The position numbers were made by a program, and so were the translations under genes. A DNA stretch of 64,000 bases from Virgibacillus halodenitrificans JCM 12304 (GTDB lineage: Bacteria; Bacillota; Bacilli; Bacillales; Amphibacillaceae), in assembly GCF_001310895.1 (NCBI RefSeq), contig NZ_BAZS01000012.1:22208-86207 (forward strand). Direction: 5' to 3'. The notes below the pieces were generated by a model. The model saw only the letters and a program-made list of their open reading frames with translations. It was not told where the DNA came from and ran no database searches. Shown piece after piece: positions 45,724 through 55,386 of the stretch. Each line of letters opens with the position of its first letter. Position 1 is the first letter of the stretch.

Positions 45724-46655
45724 TGTCACAAGAAAAGTTACTTGAAGTTAAAAACCTAAAAAAACACTTTAAAGCTGGAAGACATAGAACAATTACTGCA
45801 GTAGACGGAGTAACCTTTGATATCTTCAAAGGTGAAACGTTTGGATTAGTTGGGGAATCCGGTTGTGGGAAGTCGACAACTGGAAGAACTATCATTCGTT
45901 TATATGAAGCGACAGAAGGCGAAGTGAAGTTTAAAGGCGAAGATGTACACGGGAAGAAATCAAAGAATGAATTGCTGAAATTTAACCGTAAGATGCAAAT
46001 GATTTTCCAGGATCCTTCTTCTTCTTTAAACCCTCGTATGACTGTAATGGATATTATAGCTGAAGGTATTGACGTTCATAATCTGGCGAAAAATGATAAG
46101 GAACGTAAAGCCCGTGTAGAGGAATTATTAGAAGTTGTTGGTCTGAATAAAGAGCATGCAACACGCTTCCCGCATGAGTTTAGTGGTGGACAAAGACAGC
46201 GTATAGGTATTGCAAGAGCACTTGCTGTCGAGCCAGACTTCATTATTGCAGATGAACCGATATCTGCTCTTGATGTATCTATTCAGGCACAGGTAGTTAA
46301 TTTGCTTAAACAGCTTCAGAAAGAGCGCGGATTAACTTATTTGTTTATCGCGCATGATCTTTCCATGGTGAAGTATATTAGTGATCGTATTGGTGTTATG
46401 TATTTTGGTAATATGGTAGAGCTTGCAGATGCAGATGAACTGTATCATAATCCAATTCATCCATATACTAAATCATTATTATCTGCTATCCCTTTACCAG
46501 ATCCAAATTATGAACGTTCACGCAGACGTGTGGCTTATGATCCTACTGTTCACGACACAAGTGAGCAGCCGGAATTTAGGGAGGTTCGGCCACGACATTG
46601 GGTGCGCTGTACTTCTAAGGAATTTGAACAATATAAAAAAGAAGCAAATAAATAA
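45723..46655 (+). CDS. oppF: Oligopeptide ABC transporter ATPase OppF
   Basis: A 310-aa ATPase with Walker A GESGCGKST, signature FSGGQRQR, Walker B FIIADEPISALD and switch His IAHDLS. It pairs with OppD to form the ATPase heterodimer. The start ATG shares a base with the oppD stop (TAATG), so translation is coupled. A strong terminator 12 bases after its stop closes the operon. Confidence 0.92.
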   Translation: MSQEKLLEVKNLKKHFKAGRHRTITAVDGVTFDIFKGETFGLVGESGCGKSTTGRTIIRLYEATEGEVKFKGEDVHGKKSKNELLKFNRKMQMIFQDPSSSLNPRMTVMDIIAEGIDVHNLAKNDKERKARVEELLEVVGLNKEHATRFPHEFSGGQRQRIGIARALAVEPDFIIADEPISALDVSIQAQVVNLLKQLQKERGLTYLFIAHDLSMVKYISDRIGVMYFGNMVELADADELYHNPIHPYTKSLLSAIPLPDPNYERSRRRVAYDPTVHDTSEQPEFREVRPRHWVRCTSKEFEQYKKEANK

Positions 46656-46667
46656 GAATAAACAAGG

Positions 46668-46697
46668 CCCTTGTTCTATTGTAGAACAAGGGTTTTT
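46668..46697 (+). terminator. Terminator of the opp operon
   Basis: CCCTTGTTCTA (46668-46678) pairs perfectly with TAGAACAAGGG (46682-46692) with a short loop and five Ts. Confidence 0.93.
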
Positions 46698-46854
46698 GAT
46701 GATAGCAGATTAAATTCTGTATACTAACTATTCCCATCAATAATGGGAGTATAATTGCTACTGCTGATTAACTTTGTCGGTGGTGAAGAAATCTCTGTAG
46801 CTCACTAATCTTATCTAAGGCAGATATTTACTTGGTTCTCAACACAACAATCTA

Positions 46855-48474
46855 TTAATTTTTTAACCCCAACTGCTCCTTAACTTGCTCACGTAATTCC
46901 CGTTTTAAAAACTTCCCTACTGACGTCTTAGGAATTTCATCGAAAAATAGTACGTTGTCCGGCAGCCAAAATTTAGCGAATTGTGGGCGCAGATAATTCA
47001 TAATAGCTTCTTTCATTCCATCTTTTTTATAGCCTTCATTAAGAACAACACAGGCAATTGGCCGCTCCTGCCATTCTGCGTCAGGAACTGCAACGACACT
47101 TGCTTCAAAGACAGCCTCATGTGCCATTATAGCGTTTTCAAGATCAACGGAGGAAATCCACTCCCCTCCACTTTTAATTAAATCTTTAGTCCGATCTACA
47201 ATTTTTATCGTACCTTCTTCGTCAACCGTAACTACATCTCCTGTATGAAACCATCCATCAACAAATGCTTGTTCACTTCGTTCATCTTTGTAATATTCAT
47301 TTGCTATCCAATTACCACGGACTAGTAATTCCCCCATTTCTTGGTCGTCCCAAGAAATTTCACCACTATTCCCAAGCACCTTCATTTGGAGACCTGGCAC
47401 TAGAATTCCTTGTCTGGAACGTTCTTTTAACTTTTCTTCATTGGATAAATTCTGCTGGTAACTCTTTAATCGAGATAAAGTAACCAATGGGGTTGTTTCA
47501 GTTGCTCCATAAGCATGAAAGAACGGGATATTGAGTTTTTCTTCAAATGCTTTTATTAACCCAAGTGGAGCTGCTGAGCCACCACATAGAACAGCACGGA
47601 GACTTGACGTATCGTAAATGCCTTTCTCCAACTCGCGATATAGAGCTAACCATATGGTAGGTACACCTGCTGTTATGGTAACTTTAAACTTATCAATGAA
47701 TTCAGCCAGTCGCTGGGGGGTAAACCTTGGGCCAGGCAGGACCTGTGTTGAACCAAACCATGTACAAGCAAAAGGAGTACCCCAAGCATTTACATGGAAT
47801 TGAGGAACAACAGGCATGGAAACATCCGACTCTGAAATAGCTGCAGAATCAGCTAAGCCAAGTGCGTAGCTATGCAGCACGATGCCTCGATGTGAGTAGG
47901 TTACTCCTTTAGGTTTGCCAGTCGTGGCGGATGTGTAGCACATGCCGGCAATTTCATTTTCATCAATGTCAGTGTTAAATGGATAACTTGGATCTCCAGT
48001 TTGTAAGAGTTCTTCATAGGAGTATAAAGGGTGGATGGATGAATCGGGAAGTTCAGCTTTATCTGTCATGACAACGTAAGCTTCAACAGTAGTTAAGTGA
48101 TCTTTAATTTTCTCAATCAATGGGAGGATGTCTTCATCTACAAATAATATTTTATCCTCAGCGTGATTTATAATATAAATAATATGTTCTGGAGCTAAAC
48201 GGATATTAATGGTGTGTAAGACCGAACCAATGCCCGGAGCAGCAAAATAAATCTCCAAATGACGATGATGATTCCAGGCAAGTGTCCCTATACGGTCTCC
48301 CTTGTTCGCTCCGAGTTCTTTCAATACGGACATAAGACGCCTGGTTCGCTGTCCAACATCTTTGTAAGTTAAGTGATGTAACTGATCATGTGTTTGCGAA
48401 ATAACCTGCTTCTTAGGAAAAAATGTTTCCGCATGTTCCATCATTGCACCAACTGTTAACGTGACGTGCATCAT
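46855..48474 (-). CDS. Long-chain fatty-acid-CoA ligase (AMP-forming)
   Basis: A 539-aa ANL-superfamily enzyme with CYTSATTGKPKGVTYSH (AMP/phosphate loop), HAYGATETTP, GWFHTGDVV and DRTKDLIKSGGEWIS (A8 hinge), ending in the catalytic Lys motif TSVGKFLKR. It activates a carboxylic acid to acyl-AMP and then to acyl-CoA. ATG 48474 follows AAAGGAG by 9 bases; an in-frame ATG at 48519 would add a hydrophobic stretch and is less likely. Medium- or long-chain fatty acids are the likely substrates (family inference). It is monocistronic and convergent with opp. Confidence 0.88.
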   Translation of the reverse strand: MMHVTLTVGAMMEHAETFFPKKQVISQTHDQLHHLTYKDVGQRTRRLMSVLKELGANKGDRIGTLAWNHHRHLEIYFAAPGIGSVLHTINIRLAPEHIIYIINHAEDKILFVDEDILPLIEKIKDHLTTVEAYVVMTDKAELPDSSIHPLYSYEELLQTGDPSYPFNTDIDENEIAGMCYTSATTGKPKGVTYSHRGIVLHSYALGLADSAAISESDVSMPVVPQFHVNAWGTPFACTWFGSTQVLPGPRFTPQRLAEFIDKFKVTITAGVPTIWLALYRELEKGIYDTSSLRAVLCGGSAAPLGLIKAFEEKLNIPFFHAYGATETTPLVTLSRLKSYQQNLSNEEKLKERSRQGILVPGLQMKVLGNSGEISWDDQEMGELLVRGNWIANEYYKDERSEQAFVDGWFHTGDVVTVDEEGTIKIVDRTKDLIKSGGEWISSVDLENAIMAHEAVFEASVVAVPDAEWQERPIACVVLNEGYKKDGMKEAIMNYLRPQFAKFWLPDNVLFFDEIPKTSVGKFLKRELREQVKEQLGLKN

Positions 48475-48616
48475 ATACAACAACTCCTTTAAAATAGTAA
48501 TAAAAAAGCTTGTATTCATAATATCATATTATTGTAAAAATTATGTACAATTAGTAAAAAAGTATTATTCTATAGTGAGATTTTTCTTAAATTATTAACT
48601 ATTAGCCCAAGTTATA

Positions 48617-48646
48617 TTGACAACTTACCAGCTTTAAAGGTAAAAT
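48617..48646 (+). promoter_or_regulatory. Promoter of the TRAP transporter operon
   Basis: TTGACA (48617-48622) and TAAAAT (48641-48646) are 18 bases apart. A second TATAAT at 48655-48660 lacks a clear -35. Confidence 0.6.
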
Positions 48647-48683
48647 AGTTTTACTATAATAAAGATTATAAGGGGGAGTATGG

Positions 48684-49676
48684 ATGAAAAAGAAATCGTT
48701 TTCATTTATATTAATGCTAGCGCTTGCATTGCTGTTGGCAGCATGTGGTAGCGGAGATAGTGAGGAAGGGAAAGAAGATGGTGGTTCCTCTGATGGTGGG
48801 GATAAGCCGAAATTCCTAAGCATGCTTACTGGAGGCACAAGTGGTACATATTATCCTCTAGGTGGAGAAATGGCCAAAATTATTACAGATGAAACTGATA
48901 TCCAAACAGATGCATTGTCTTCAAACGCTTCTGCGGATAACGTGGCAGCTCTTGCGGCAGGAGATGCTGAACTTGCCTTTGTACAGACAGATGTAGTAGC
49001 AAATGCAATTGAAGGAACAAATTCTTTTGAAGGTAAAGCTGTAGATAATGTTCAAGCGATTGGATCTTTATACCCTGAGACTATTCAGATTGTTACAACA
49101 GCAGATTCTGGAATTAAATCTGTTGAAGATCTGAAGGGTAAAACTGTATCTGTTGGTGCACCTGGTTCAGGTACGTATGTTAATGCAGAACAAATTCTTG
49201 AAATTCATGATATGTCAATGGATGATATTGAAGCACAAAATCTTGACTTTGGAGAATCCACTGGTGGAATTCAGGATGGCAACATTGATGCCGCCTTTAT
49301 TACAGCTGGAACTCCAACTGGTGCAGTAGAAGGACTATCTGCTACAGTAGATGTTAGCATTGTGCCAATTGAACAGGATAAAGTAGACGCACTTGTTGAA
49401 AAGTATCCATACTATGCTGCAGATACTGTTAAATCTGGTACGTATGGTTTAAAGGAAGATGTGAATACAGTTGCTGTACTTGCAATGCTAGCTGTTGTTG
49501 ACAGTCTTTCAGAGGATACAGTCTATGAAATTACAAAAGCAATCTACGAAAATACAGGTGATATGGCCCATGCTAAAGCTGAGTTTATTACGAAAGAATC
49601 TGGGCTGGATGGTATTGGGATTGATTTACACCCTGGCGCAAAAAAATACTTTGATGAAGTTGGCGTGTCTAAGTAA
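48684..49676 (+). CDS. TAXI-family TRAP transporter solute-binding lipoprotein
   Basis: A 330-aa lipoprotein (LLAACGSG, Cys near residue 21) with a Gly/Ser/Glu-rich linker and a TAXI domain: MLTGGTSGTYYPLGG near residue 50, then LAAGDAELAFVQTD and GKTVSVGAPGSGT. TAXI proteins are the binding subunits of Na+-driven TRAP transporters; glutamate or other dicarboxylates are known ligands for some. A fused TRAP permease and a DUF1850 gene follow in the same operon. Confidence 0.9.
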   Translation: MKKKSFSFILMLALALLLAACGSGDSEEGKEDGGSSDGGDKPKFLSMLTGGTSGTYYPLGGEMAKIITDETDIQTDALSSNASADNVAALAAGDAELAFVQTDVVANAIEGTNSFEGKAVDNVQAIGSLYPETIQIVTTADSGIKSVEDLKGKTVSVGAPGSGTYVNAEQILEIHDMSMDDIEAQNLDFGESTGGIQDGNIDAAFITAGTPTGAVEGLSATVDVSIVPIEQDKVDALVEKYPYYAADTVKSGTYGLKEDVNTVAVLAMLAVVDSLSEDTVYEITKAIYENTGDMAHAKAEFITKESGLDGIGIDLHPGAKKYFDEVGVSK

Positions 49677-49697
49677 AGATAAAAAAATATAAGTTTT

Positions 49698-49748
49698 GTG
49701 GCCGGCTAGTAATCCTTTATTGGAGTTTGCTGCCGGTCACTCATTTTT
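49698..49748 (+). terminator. Stem-loop between the TAXI gene and the DUF1850 gene
   Basis: GTGGCCGGC (49698-49706) pairs with GCCGGTCAC (49732-49740) with one mismatch or G-T pair, followed by TCATTTTT. It is probably a partial terminator favouring the binding protein. Confidence 0.65.
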
Positions 49749-49781
49749 GTATGAAAGACAGATGTAATCTAGGTGAATAAA

Positions 49782-50315
49782 ATGAAGTTTTATCAAAATA
49801 AAAAAGTACTTTATGTAGCCATTCTTCTCATTTTTATTGCAGTACTTCTCTTATTTGTTCCCTTCCGCACAGCGGTGGTGTTCTATAAAGAAAATACAAA
49901 CCACATCGAAGCGTTCTTACCGATTGATGAGAAAGATACCTTTCAGATCATCTTCAAACACTCCATTCATTTGACAGACGTGGTTGAAAAGTATCAAGTG
50001 CTTGGTAATCATGAAATAAAACAATATGAGATCGTTTATGAGCACTTTGGAATTGGAATGCCCTCTAATGCGCAAGAAGGGGAAACGTTTGTATATGAAG
50101 ATGGTAAATACCATGTGAAGAACTTGGATAATATCTTTCCATATATGAATGTAAGAAATGGAAAGACAGTTTCTGAGAATCGCCTTGTTTGGGGCGTGGA
50201 TAATGAACATATGGTGTACTTTAATAAGTATTTTAAACCAGGAGCGTGGTTTAAAATTAAAGTCGAAAATCTATCAACTTGGCAATTTTTGAAAGGAGTG
50301 AGAATCCATGAGTGA
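49782..50315 (+). CDS. DUF1850 protein of the TAXI-TRAP operon
   Basis: A 177-aa protein with one N-terminal membrane anchor (residues 9-27) and an extracellular domain. KHSIHLTDVVEKYQV and EHFGIGMPSNAQEGE match the DUF1850 family, which sits between TAXI binding proteins and fused TRAP permeases in many bacteria. AGGTG lies 6 bases before ATG 49782; GTG 49773 is part of that site. It overlaps the permease start by 8 bases. It may be a transporter accessory; the role is not known. Confidence 0.82.
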   Translation: MKFYQNKKVLYVAILLIFIAVLLLFVPFRTAVVFYKENTNHIEAFLPIDEKDTFQIIFKHSIHLTDVVEKYQVLGNHEIKQYEIVYEHFGIGMPSNAQEGETFVYEDGKYHVKNLDNIFPYMNVRNGKTVSENRLVWGVDNEHMVYFNKYFKPGAWFKIKVENLSTWQFLKGVRIHE

Positions 50316-52305
50316 TTCAAAAGATCAGCTAACAGAAGTACATCAAGAGGAACTCTTACAGAAATATGATGCTGAATCCAATACTCGAAATCTTGGTGGC
50401 ATTGCTGCTAAAATTGTCTTTTTCGGGCTGCTGGCTTTTTCCCTTTTTCAGCTTTATACAGGTGCATTTGGCCAATATACGGCCTATATTCAACGGACTG
50501 TCCATTTAGGGTTTGCTCTTACCCTTATTTTCTTACTATTTCCGGCGAGAAGAAAAGGGAACAAACGAAAGGTAGCTTGGTATGATTATATTCTTGCATT
50601 ATTATCTATTCTCGTTTGTGCTTATTGGCCGGTGTTTTATGATACATTAGTTCAACAGATAGGCGGAATTACTCAAGCACAAATGGTTGTCGGTAGTATT
50701 GCTATTTTACTAGTGCTCGAGGGTACGAGACGTGCTGTAGGGCTTCCTATAACAATTATTGCGATATTATTTATGGTGTACGCACTATTTGGCCCTAATA
50801 TGCCTGGTATGCTGGCACATCGCGGATTGAGTCTCGAACAGCTGATTAACTCCATGTTCTTTACAACAGAAGGTATTTTAGGTACGCCACTACAGGTATC
50901 TTCTACATATATCTTTTTATTTCTTCTGTTTGGTGCTTTTTTAGTACAGACAGGTGTAGGGAATTACTTTAATGACCTTGCAATTGCTATTGCAGGTAAG
51001 CGAACAGGTGGACCTGCAAAAGTGGCCATTTTCTCCAGTGCTTTAAATGGCACGATATCAGGTAGTTCTGTAGCGAATACAGTTACAACAGGTTCTTATA
51101 CTATCCCAATGATGAAAAAGCTTGGTTATAAACCTAATTTTGCGGGAGCAGTTGAAGCTGCCTCTTCAACAGGTGGACAAATTATGCCACCAATTATGGG
51201 TGCGGCTGCATTTCTGATGATTGAATTTGCTGGTGTAGGTTACTGGGAAATTGCGAAAGCAGCGACTATTCCAGCTGTACTTTATTTCTCAGGGATTTGG
51301 ATTATGACCCACCTGGAAGCAAAGAGACTTGGTTTGCATGGCTTACCTAAAGAAGAGATTCCTGCCAAAAAAACAGTATTAAAGAAGCTTCATTTATTAC
51401 TCCCTATTATTGCTATTGTTTTTCTGCTGTTTCAGGGATTCAGTATTGAAAGAACAGCATTACTAGGTATTTTAATTACAGTTATAGTGAGTCTATTCCT
51501 GAAGGAAACAAGAATAACTCCGGCAAAGTTTATTGTAGCCCTTCAAGAAGGTGCCAGAACGGCGTTAGGAGTAGCAGCAGCTACAGCTTGCGCAGGGATT
51601 ATCGTTGGTGTAGTTACTAAGACAGGCTTAGGCTTGAAAATGGGTAATAGTCTTGTCAGTATTGCAGGGTCTATTGCCAGTTCACCAGAAGCTCAGTTGC
51701 TATTAACATTGTTCCTGACAATGATTGCTTCTATTATATTAGGTATGGGCTCACCGACGACAGCAAATTATATTATTACTTCTACAATTGCTTTACCTGC
51801 AATACTTGCATTAAATGATCAATTGGAAGTGGCAATTCCTGTATTGGCTGGTCATATGTTTGTATTTTATTTTGGTATTGTAGCGGATATAACGCCCCCG
51901 GTTGCACTTGCGGCATTTGCGGCAACAGGTATTTCTGGTGGCGAACCGATACGTACAGGAGTAAATGCATCAAAGTTAGCAATTGCAGCCTTTATTATTC
52001 CATATATGTTTGTGTTGCAACCGCAATTACTCATGATAGATACGACTTTCTTTGAAATCTTGCTAATTTTACTCACTGCTATTACGGGTATGATTGCTAT
52101 TGGAGCAGGATTAATTGGTTATTGGTATCGAAAACTTCCTTGGATTGAGCGGATTGCTGCAGTGATAACAGGAATACTCTTAATTTATCCAGAGGGACAC
52201 ACCGATTTGTTTGGTGCAGCAGCATTCATTATTATGATTGCACTCCAGTTCATCTGGAAACGGGATAAAAAAGACAAAGCAAAAGAAGCAAGAGCACAAG
52301 CTTAA
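50308..52305 (+). CDS. Fused TRAP transporter permease (DctQ-DctM type, 4TM/12TM)
   Basis: A 665-aa permease with about 16 or more helices. The N-terminal 4-helix DctQ-like part (to about residue 160) is fused to the 12-helix DctM domain; SSALNGTISGSSVANTVTTGSYTIPMMKKLGY and GMGSPTTANYIITSTIALPA are the two family hairpin regions. It uses the sodium gradient to import the ligand delivered by the TAXI lipoprotein. GAAAGGAGTGAG precedes the ATG inside the DUF1850 gene. Confidence 0.9.
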   Translation: MSDSKDQLTEVHQEELLQKYDAESNTRNLGGIAAKIVFFGLLAFSLFQLYTGAFGQYTAYIQRTVHLGFALTLIFLLFPARRKGNKRKVAWYDYILALLSILVCAYWPVFYDTLVQQIGGITQAQMVVGSIAILLVLEGTRRAVGLPITIIAILFMVYALFGPNMPGMLAHRGLSLEQLINSMFFTTEGILGTPLQVSSTYIFLFLLFGAFLVQTGVGNYFNDLAIAIAGKRTGGPAKVAIFSSALNGTISGSSVANTVTTGSYTIPMMKKLGYKPNFAGAVEAASSTGGQIMPPIMGAAAFLMIEFAGVGYWEIAKAATIPAVLYFSGIWIMTHLEAKRLGLHGLPKEEIPAKKTVLKKLHLLLPIIAIVFLLFQGFSIERTALLGILITVIVSLFLKETRITPAKFIVALQEGARTALGVAAATACAGIIVGVVTKTGLGLKMGNSLVSIAGSIASSPEAQLLLTLFLTMIASIILGMGSPTTANYIITSTIALPAILALNDQLEVAIPVLAGHMFVFYFGIVADITPPVALAAFAATGISGGEPIRTGVNASKLAIAAFIIPYMFVLQPQLLMIDTTFFEILLILLTAITGMIAIGAGLIGYWYRKLPWIERIAAVITGILLIYPEGHTDLFGAAAFIIMIALQFIWKRDKKDKAKEARAQA

Positions 52306-52318
52306 TACACGAATACAG

Positions 52319-52350
52319 CAAAGGTGATCAGAGATTCTGGTCACCTTTGT
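52319..52350 (+). terminator. Terminator of the TRAP operon
   Basis: CAAAGGTGATCAG (52319-52331) pairs with CTGGTCACCTTTG (52337-52349), with one G-T pair and a TTT tail. Confidence 0.85.
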
Positions 52351-52539
52351 TTATGTTCAGGGAAGATAAGGGTAAAGTAGATGGTAGTTTGAATTACCTA
52401 TAAATATGAATTGCAAGCTTTTTTGAGAAATATGTTTATCATAACGCTATAGAAATACGCTCATTGGATCGGTTTCTTCGTCAAATATAAAAATAATTAA
52501 GTTGGATCTCAAGCATTTTATTAGAAAGGAATTGTTAAC

Positions 52540-53901
52540 ATGGCAAATCAGCATAATTTTACCCAAGGAAATATACTAAAACAGTTAATATATTTTTCAG
52601 GTCCACTTATGCTGACAAATTTGCTTCAAACCTCTTATCAGTTTGCAGATAGTTTATGGATAGGAAATTTGCTTGGGGGAAACGCGTTAGGGGCGGTGGC
52701 AGTCTCCAGTACGATCATCTTTACCGTATTATCCTTCGTTATTGGAATGAATAATGCTGCCCTAACAATACTCTCACAGCAAAAGGGGAAGTCACACCAA
52801 GAAGGGTTAAGAAGTTACTTAAATGCGTTTGTGGTGCTCTTAACTATTCTTTCTGTTATGTTAGGCCTGCTCGGTTTTCTGCTGGCAGAGCCTCTTCTTA
52901 TGCTTGTAGGGACTCCGGAGGCCATGCTGGCTAATGCGAAGGCTTACTTACAGTTAAATTTTCTTGGGATTCTCTTCTTGTTTGGTTATAATTTTATCAG
53001 TACTGTACTGCGAGCGTTAGGTGATAGTAAAACACCCCTTCGATTTGTAATGATTGCTGTTTTATTAAATATAGTTTTGGATCCTTTGTTTATTTCTGTG
53101 TTTAATTTAGGCGTTAAGGGTGCTGCATATGCAACAATTCTTGCTCAGGGAAGTGCATTTATATTTGGTGTCTCCTATGTACTGCGCAAAAAACTAGCTC
53201 CTTTTCAAATACCTGAATTTCCTAAAAAGGAAGAAATAAAACTGATTTTCCATCTAGGCATCCCATCTGGTATGCAAATGGCTGTAATTGCTGCAGGAGT
53301 TGCAGCAATAATGAGTGCGGTAACTGATTTTGGTGGAGACGTAGTTGCCGGTTTTAGTGCTGCGCAGCGATTAGATAGTTTAATTATGCTTCCTGCTCAT
53401 GCATTGGGTACGGCGGTTAGTAGTATGGCCGGGCAAAATATAGGCAGCAATAACTGGGAAAGAGTCCGTAAGATCGCCAAGTATGGAGTGTTGTATAACG
53501 CAGGTATCATGCTAATTGTCGGTGTGTGTGTTCTATTGTTTGCTGAATATGGAATAAAGTTGTTTATTCAGGATAAGGCTGCAGTTGAATTTGGTACCAC
53601 GTATTTAACTATTATTGCTTTGTGCTACCCTTTTCTTGGGATTAACTTTATTTTAAATGGTATTGTCCGTGCTTCGGGCGCTATGTATCAGGTCTTAATT
53701 TTAAATATTATATCTTTCTGGTTATTGCGTTACCCTCTGGCTGAGATAATGTCCGGTTTATTTGGTGAGATGGGTATAGCAATTGGGATGGGGTTAAGCT
53801 TTCTCGTAAGTAGCTTGATTGCTTATATGTATTATCGATTCGGTAAGTGGAAAGAGAAGGAATTATTTTCACGTGAAAAAGCAGGGAGGGAAGAGTATTG
53901 A
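52540..53901 (+). CDS. MATE family efflux transporter
   Basis: A 453-aa protein with 12 helices in two halves. Each half begins with a helix of MATE type (SGPLMLTNLLQTSYQFADSLWIGN and GIPSGMQMAVIAAGVAAIMS). Members export cationic drugs with Na+ or H+; the substrate here is unknown. AAAGGAATTG precedes the ATG. Its TGA overlaps the TTG start of the next gene. Confidence 0.9.
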   Translation: MANQHNFTQGNILKQLIYFSGPLMLTNLLQTSYQFADSLWIGNLLGGNALGAVAVSSTIIFTVLSFVIGMNNAALTILSQQKGKSHQEGLRSYLNAFVVLLTILSVMLGLLGFLLAEPLLMLVGTPEAMLANAKAYLQLNFLGILFLFGYNFISTVLRALGDSKTPLRFVMIAVLLNIVLDPLFISVFNLGVKGAAYATILAQGSAFIFGVSYVLRKKLAPFQIPEFPKKEEIKLIFHLGIPSGMQMAVIAAGVAAIMSAVTDFGGDVVAGFSAAQRLDSLIMLPAHALGTAVSSMAGQNIGSNNWERVRKIAKYGVLYNAGIMLIVGVCVLLFAEYGIKLFIQDKAAVEFGTTYLTIIALCYPFLGINFILNGIVRASGAMYQVLILNIISFWLLRYPLAEIMSGLFGEMGIAIGMGLSFLVSSLIAYMYYRFGKWKEKELFSREKAGREEY

Positions 53902-54323
53902 ATAAATGGAAACTAGTTAACATAGGAATTATATCCGGTCTGTTTCTCGGTGGTCTGCTTTTTATATTGGAAAAGTGGAGCTCCGAAAAAGTTTACGTAC
54001 TACTAATGAATGTTGACTATATACCTGTATTAAAAGAAATTCCATTACATCCAGTAGCAGAATTTATTCTTCACCTAATTGTTTCTATCGTTCTTGTCTT
54101 CGTGCTTTATTACGGATTAAGCAGATTTAAAAGTGAAAAAAAAGTACTTCTCTATATTGTTATAAATACACTAATAGGTGCTGTATTATTTTTAACTACC
54201 AGTTTCTCTGACCGCACCCCTGAGCTTACCGATGGAATGGCATTCTTTTATTGGTTATCAGCCCATTTTATTTATGGATGGCTAGTTGGTAGTTTAATAG
54301 TTTTTGTAAAAAGGAATAATTAA
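53898..54323 (+). CDS. Hypothetical four-helix membrane protein
   Basis: A 141-aa protein with four hydrophobic segments (residues 7-24, 52-75, 83-102 and 115-136). The start is TTG 53898 with AGGGAGGGAAGAG upstream, and overlaps the MATE stop, so it is translated with the MATE gene. I recognise no family for certain. Confidence 0.7.
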   Translation: MNKWKLVNIGIISGLFLGGLLFILEKWSSEKVYVLLMNVDYIPVLKEIPLHPVAEFILHLIVSIVLVFVLYYGLSRFKSEKKVLLYIVINTLIGAVLFLTTSFSDRTPELTDGMAFFYWLSAHFIYGWLVGSLIVFVKRNN

Positions 54324-54324
54324 T

Positions 54325-54945
54325 ATGAAATATAAAAAGAAAACACAAAAGGCATGGAAACATTCACTTTTAATAACTTTTCTCTTATGTATGGTGCTCC
54401 TGTTTTTGTCCTTGGTAAGCTATGAACCATTACAGAACAATTGGAATCAGGAGTCATCTGTGAGTGAAGAGGTAATCGCCTATGAACCACTTGTTAAAAA
54501 GTATGCGGAAAAGTATGGAATAGCTGATAAAACCCATGTTTTATTAGCAATGATGATGCAGGAATCGGGAGGAAGAGGAAACGATCCGATGCAAGCATCA
54601 GAAAGCTTTTGTGGGTCAAGAGGATGCATAGATGACCCTGAGGTATCCATAAAACAAGGAGTCTATTACTTTTCTAAAACACTAGAAGAAGCGGATGGAG
54701 ATGTAGAATTAGCTGTTCAAGCATATAATTTTGGCAGAGGTTTTATAGACTATGCCGTAAATAGGACAGGTACTTTTACACAAGAAACTGCTATAGCTTT
54801 CTCCCGAAAAATGTATAATGAAGATCCTGAAAAAGAGAAATATCGTTGTTTACGTGAAGAGGCGAAAAAATTAGAAGCATGCTATGGGGATATATACTAT
54901 GTTGAATCTGTAATGGAATATAAGAAGGGTTTAGCGACAGATTAA
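54325..54945 (+). CDS. Membrane-anchored lysozyme-like muramidase
   Basis: A 206-aa protein: basic N-terminus, one membrane anchor (residues 15-33), then a Lysozyme_like domain as in the N-terminal part of CwlT. The catalytic Glu lies in MMMQESGGRG near residue 78, followed by DPMQASES and AVQAYNFGRG. It should cut the glycan backbone outside the cell. The ATG comes one base after the stop of the previous gene, so the three genes from MATE onward look like one transcript. Confidence 0.83.
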   Translation: MKYKKKTQKAWKHSLLITFLLCMVLLFLSLVSYEPLQNNWNQESSVSEEVIAYEPLVKKYAEKYGIADKTHVLLAMMMQESGGRGNDPMQASESFCGSRGCIDDPEVSIKQGVYYFSKTLEEADGDVELAVQAYNFGRGFIDYAVNRTGTFTQETAIAFSRKMYNEDPEKEKYRCLREEAKKLEACYGDIYYVESVMEYKKGLATD

Positions 54946-54993
54946 GTATAGAAATGATATGATGAAAGAAATATATGCATGGGAGGAATGTAA

Positions 54994-55374
54994 ATGTTGA
55001 AAGCAATTCATACAGATAACGCACCAGCTGCCCTTGGGCCATATTCACAAGCTATTCAGGCAGGTGACTTTGTTTATGTTTCGGGCCAAATCGGCATTGA
55101 TCCAAGCAAAGGGGAAGTTGTGGATGGAATTGAAAAACAAACAAAGCAGGTGTTAGCGAATCTACAAGCAATTTTAACAGAAGCAGGTACTGATTTTTCA
55201 AAAGTAGTTAAGTTCACGATTTACCTAAACTCCATGGAGGACTTTGCTACTGTGAATGAAATATATGGAGACTATTTGACAGAACCCTACCCTGCAAGAG
55301 CGACCGTCGAAGTAAGTCGCCTTCCAAAAGACGTACTTATAGAAATGGATGTTATTGTATACACCAAGAAATAG
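54994..55374 (+). CDS. ridA: RidA/YjgF family reactive-imine deaminase
   Basis: A 126-aa protein with the full RidA signature: APAALGPYSQAIQAG at the start, VYVSGQIGIDP, and PARATVEVSRLPKDVLIEMDVIVY near the end, including the Arg (near 105) that binds the substrate carboxylate. It hydrolyses 2-aminoacrylate and related enamines/imines produced by PLP enzymes. GGGAGG precedes the ATG. B. subtilis calls it YabJ, but the position here, next to an alcohol dehydrogenase, is different. Confidence 0.92.
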   Translation: MLKAIHTDNAPAALGPYSQAIQAGDFVYVSGQIGIDPSKGEVVDGIEKQTKQVLANLQAILTEAGTDFSKVVKFTIYLNSMEDFATVNEIYGDYLTEPYPARATVEVSRLPKDVLIEMDVIVYTKK

Positions 55375-55386
55375 GAGGCAATATGT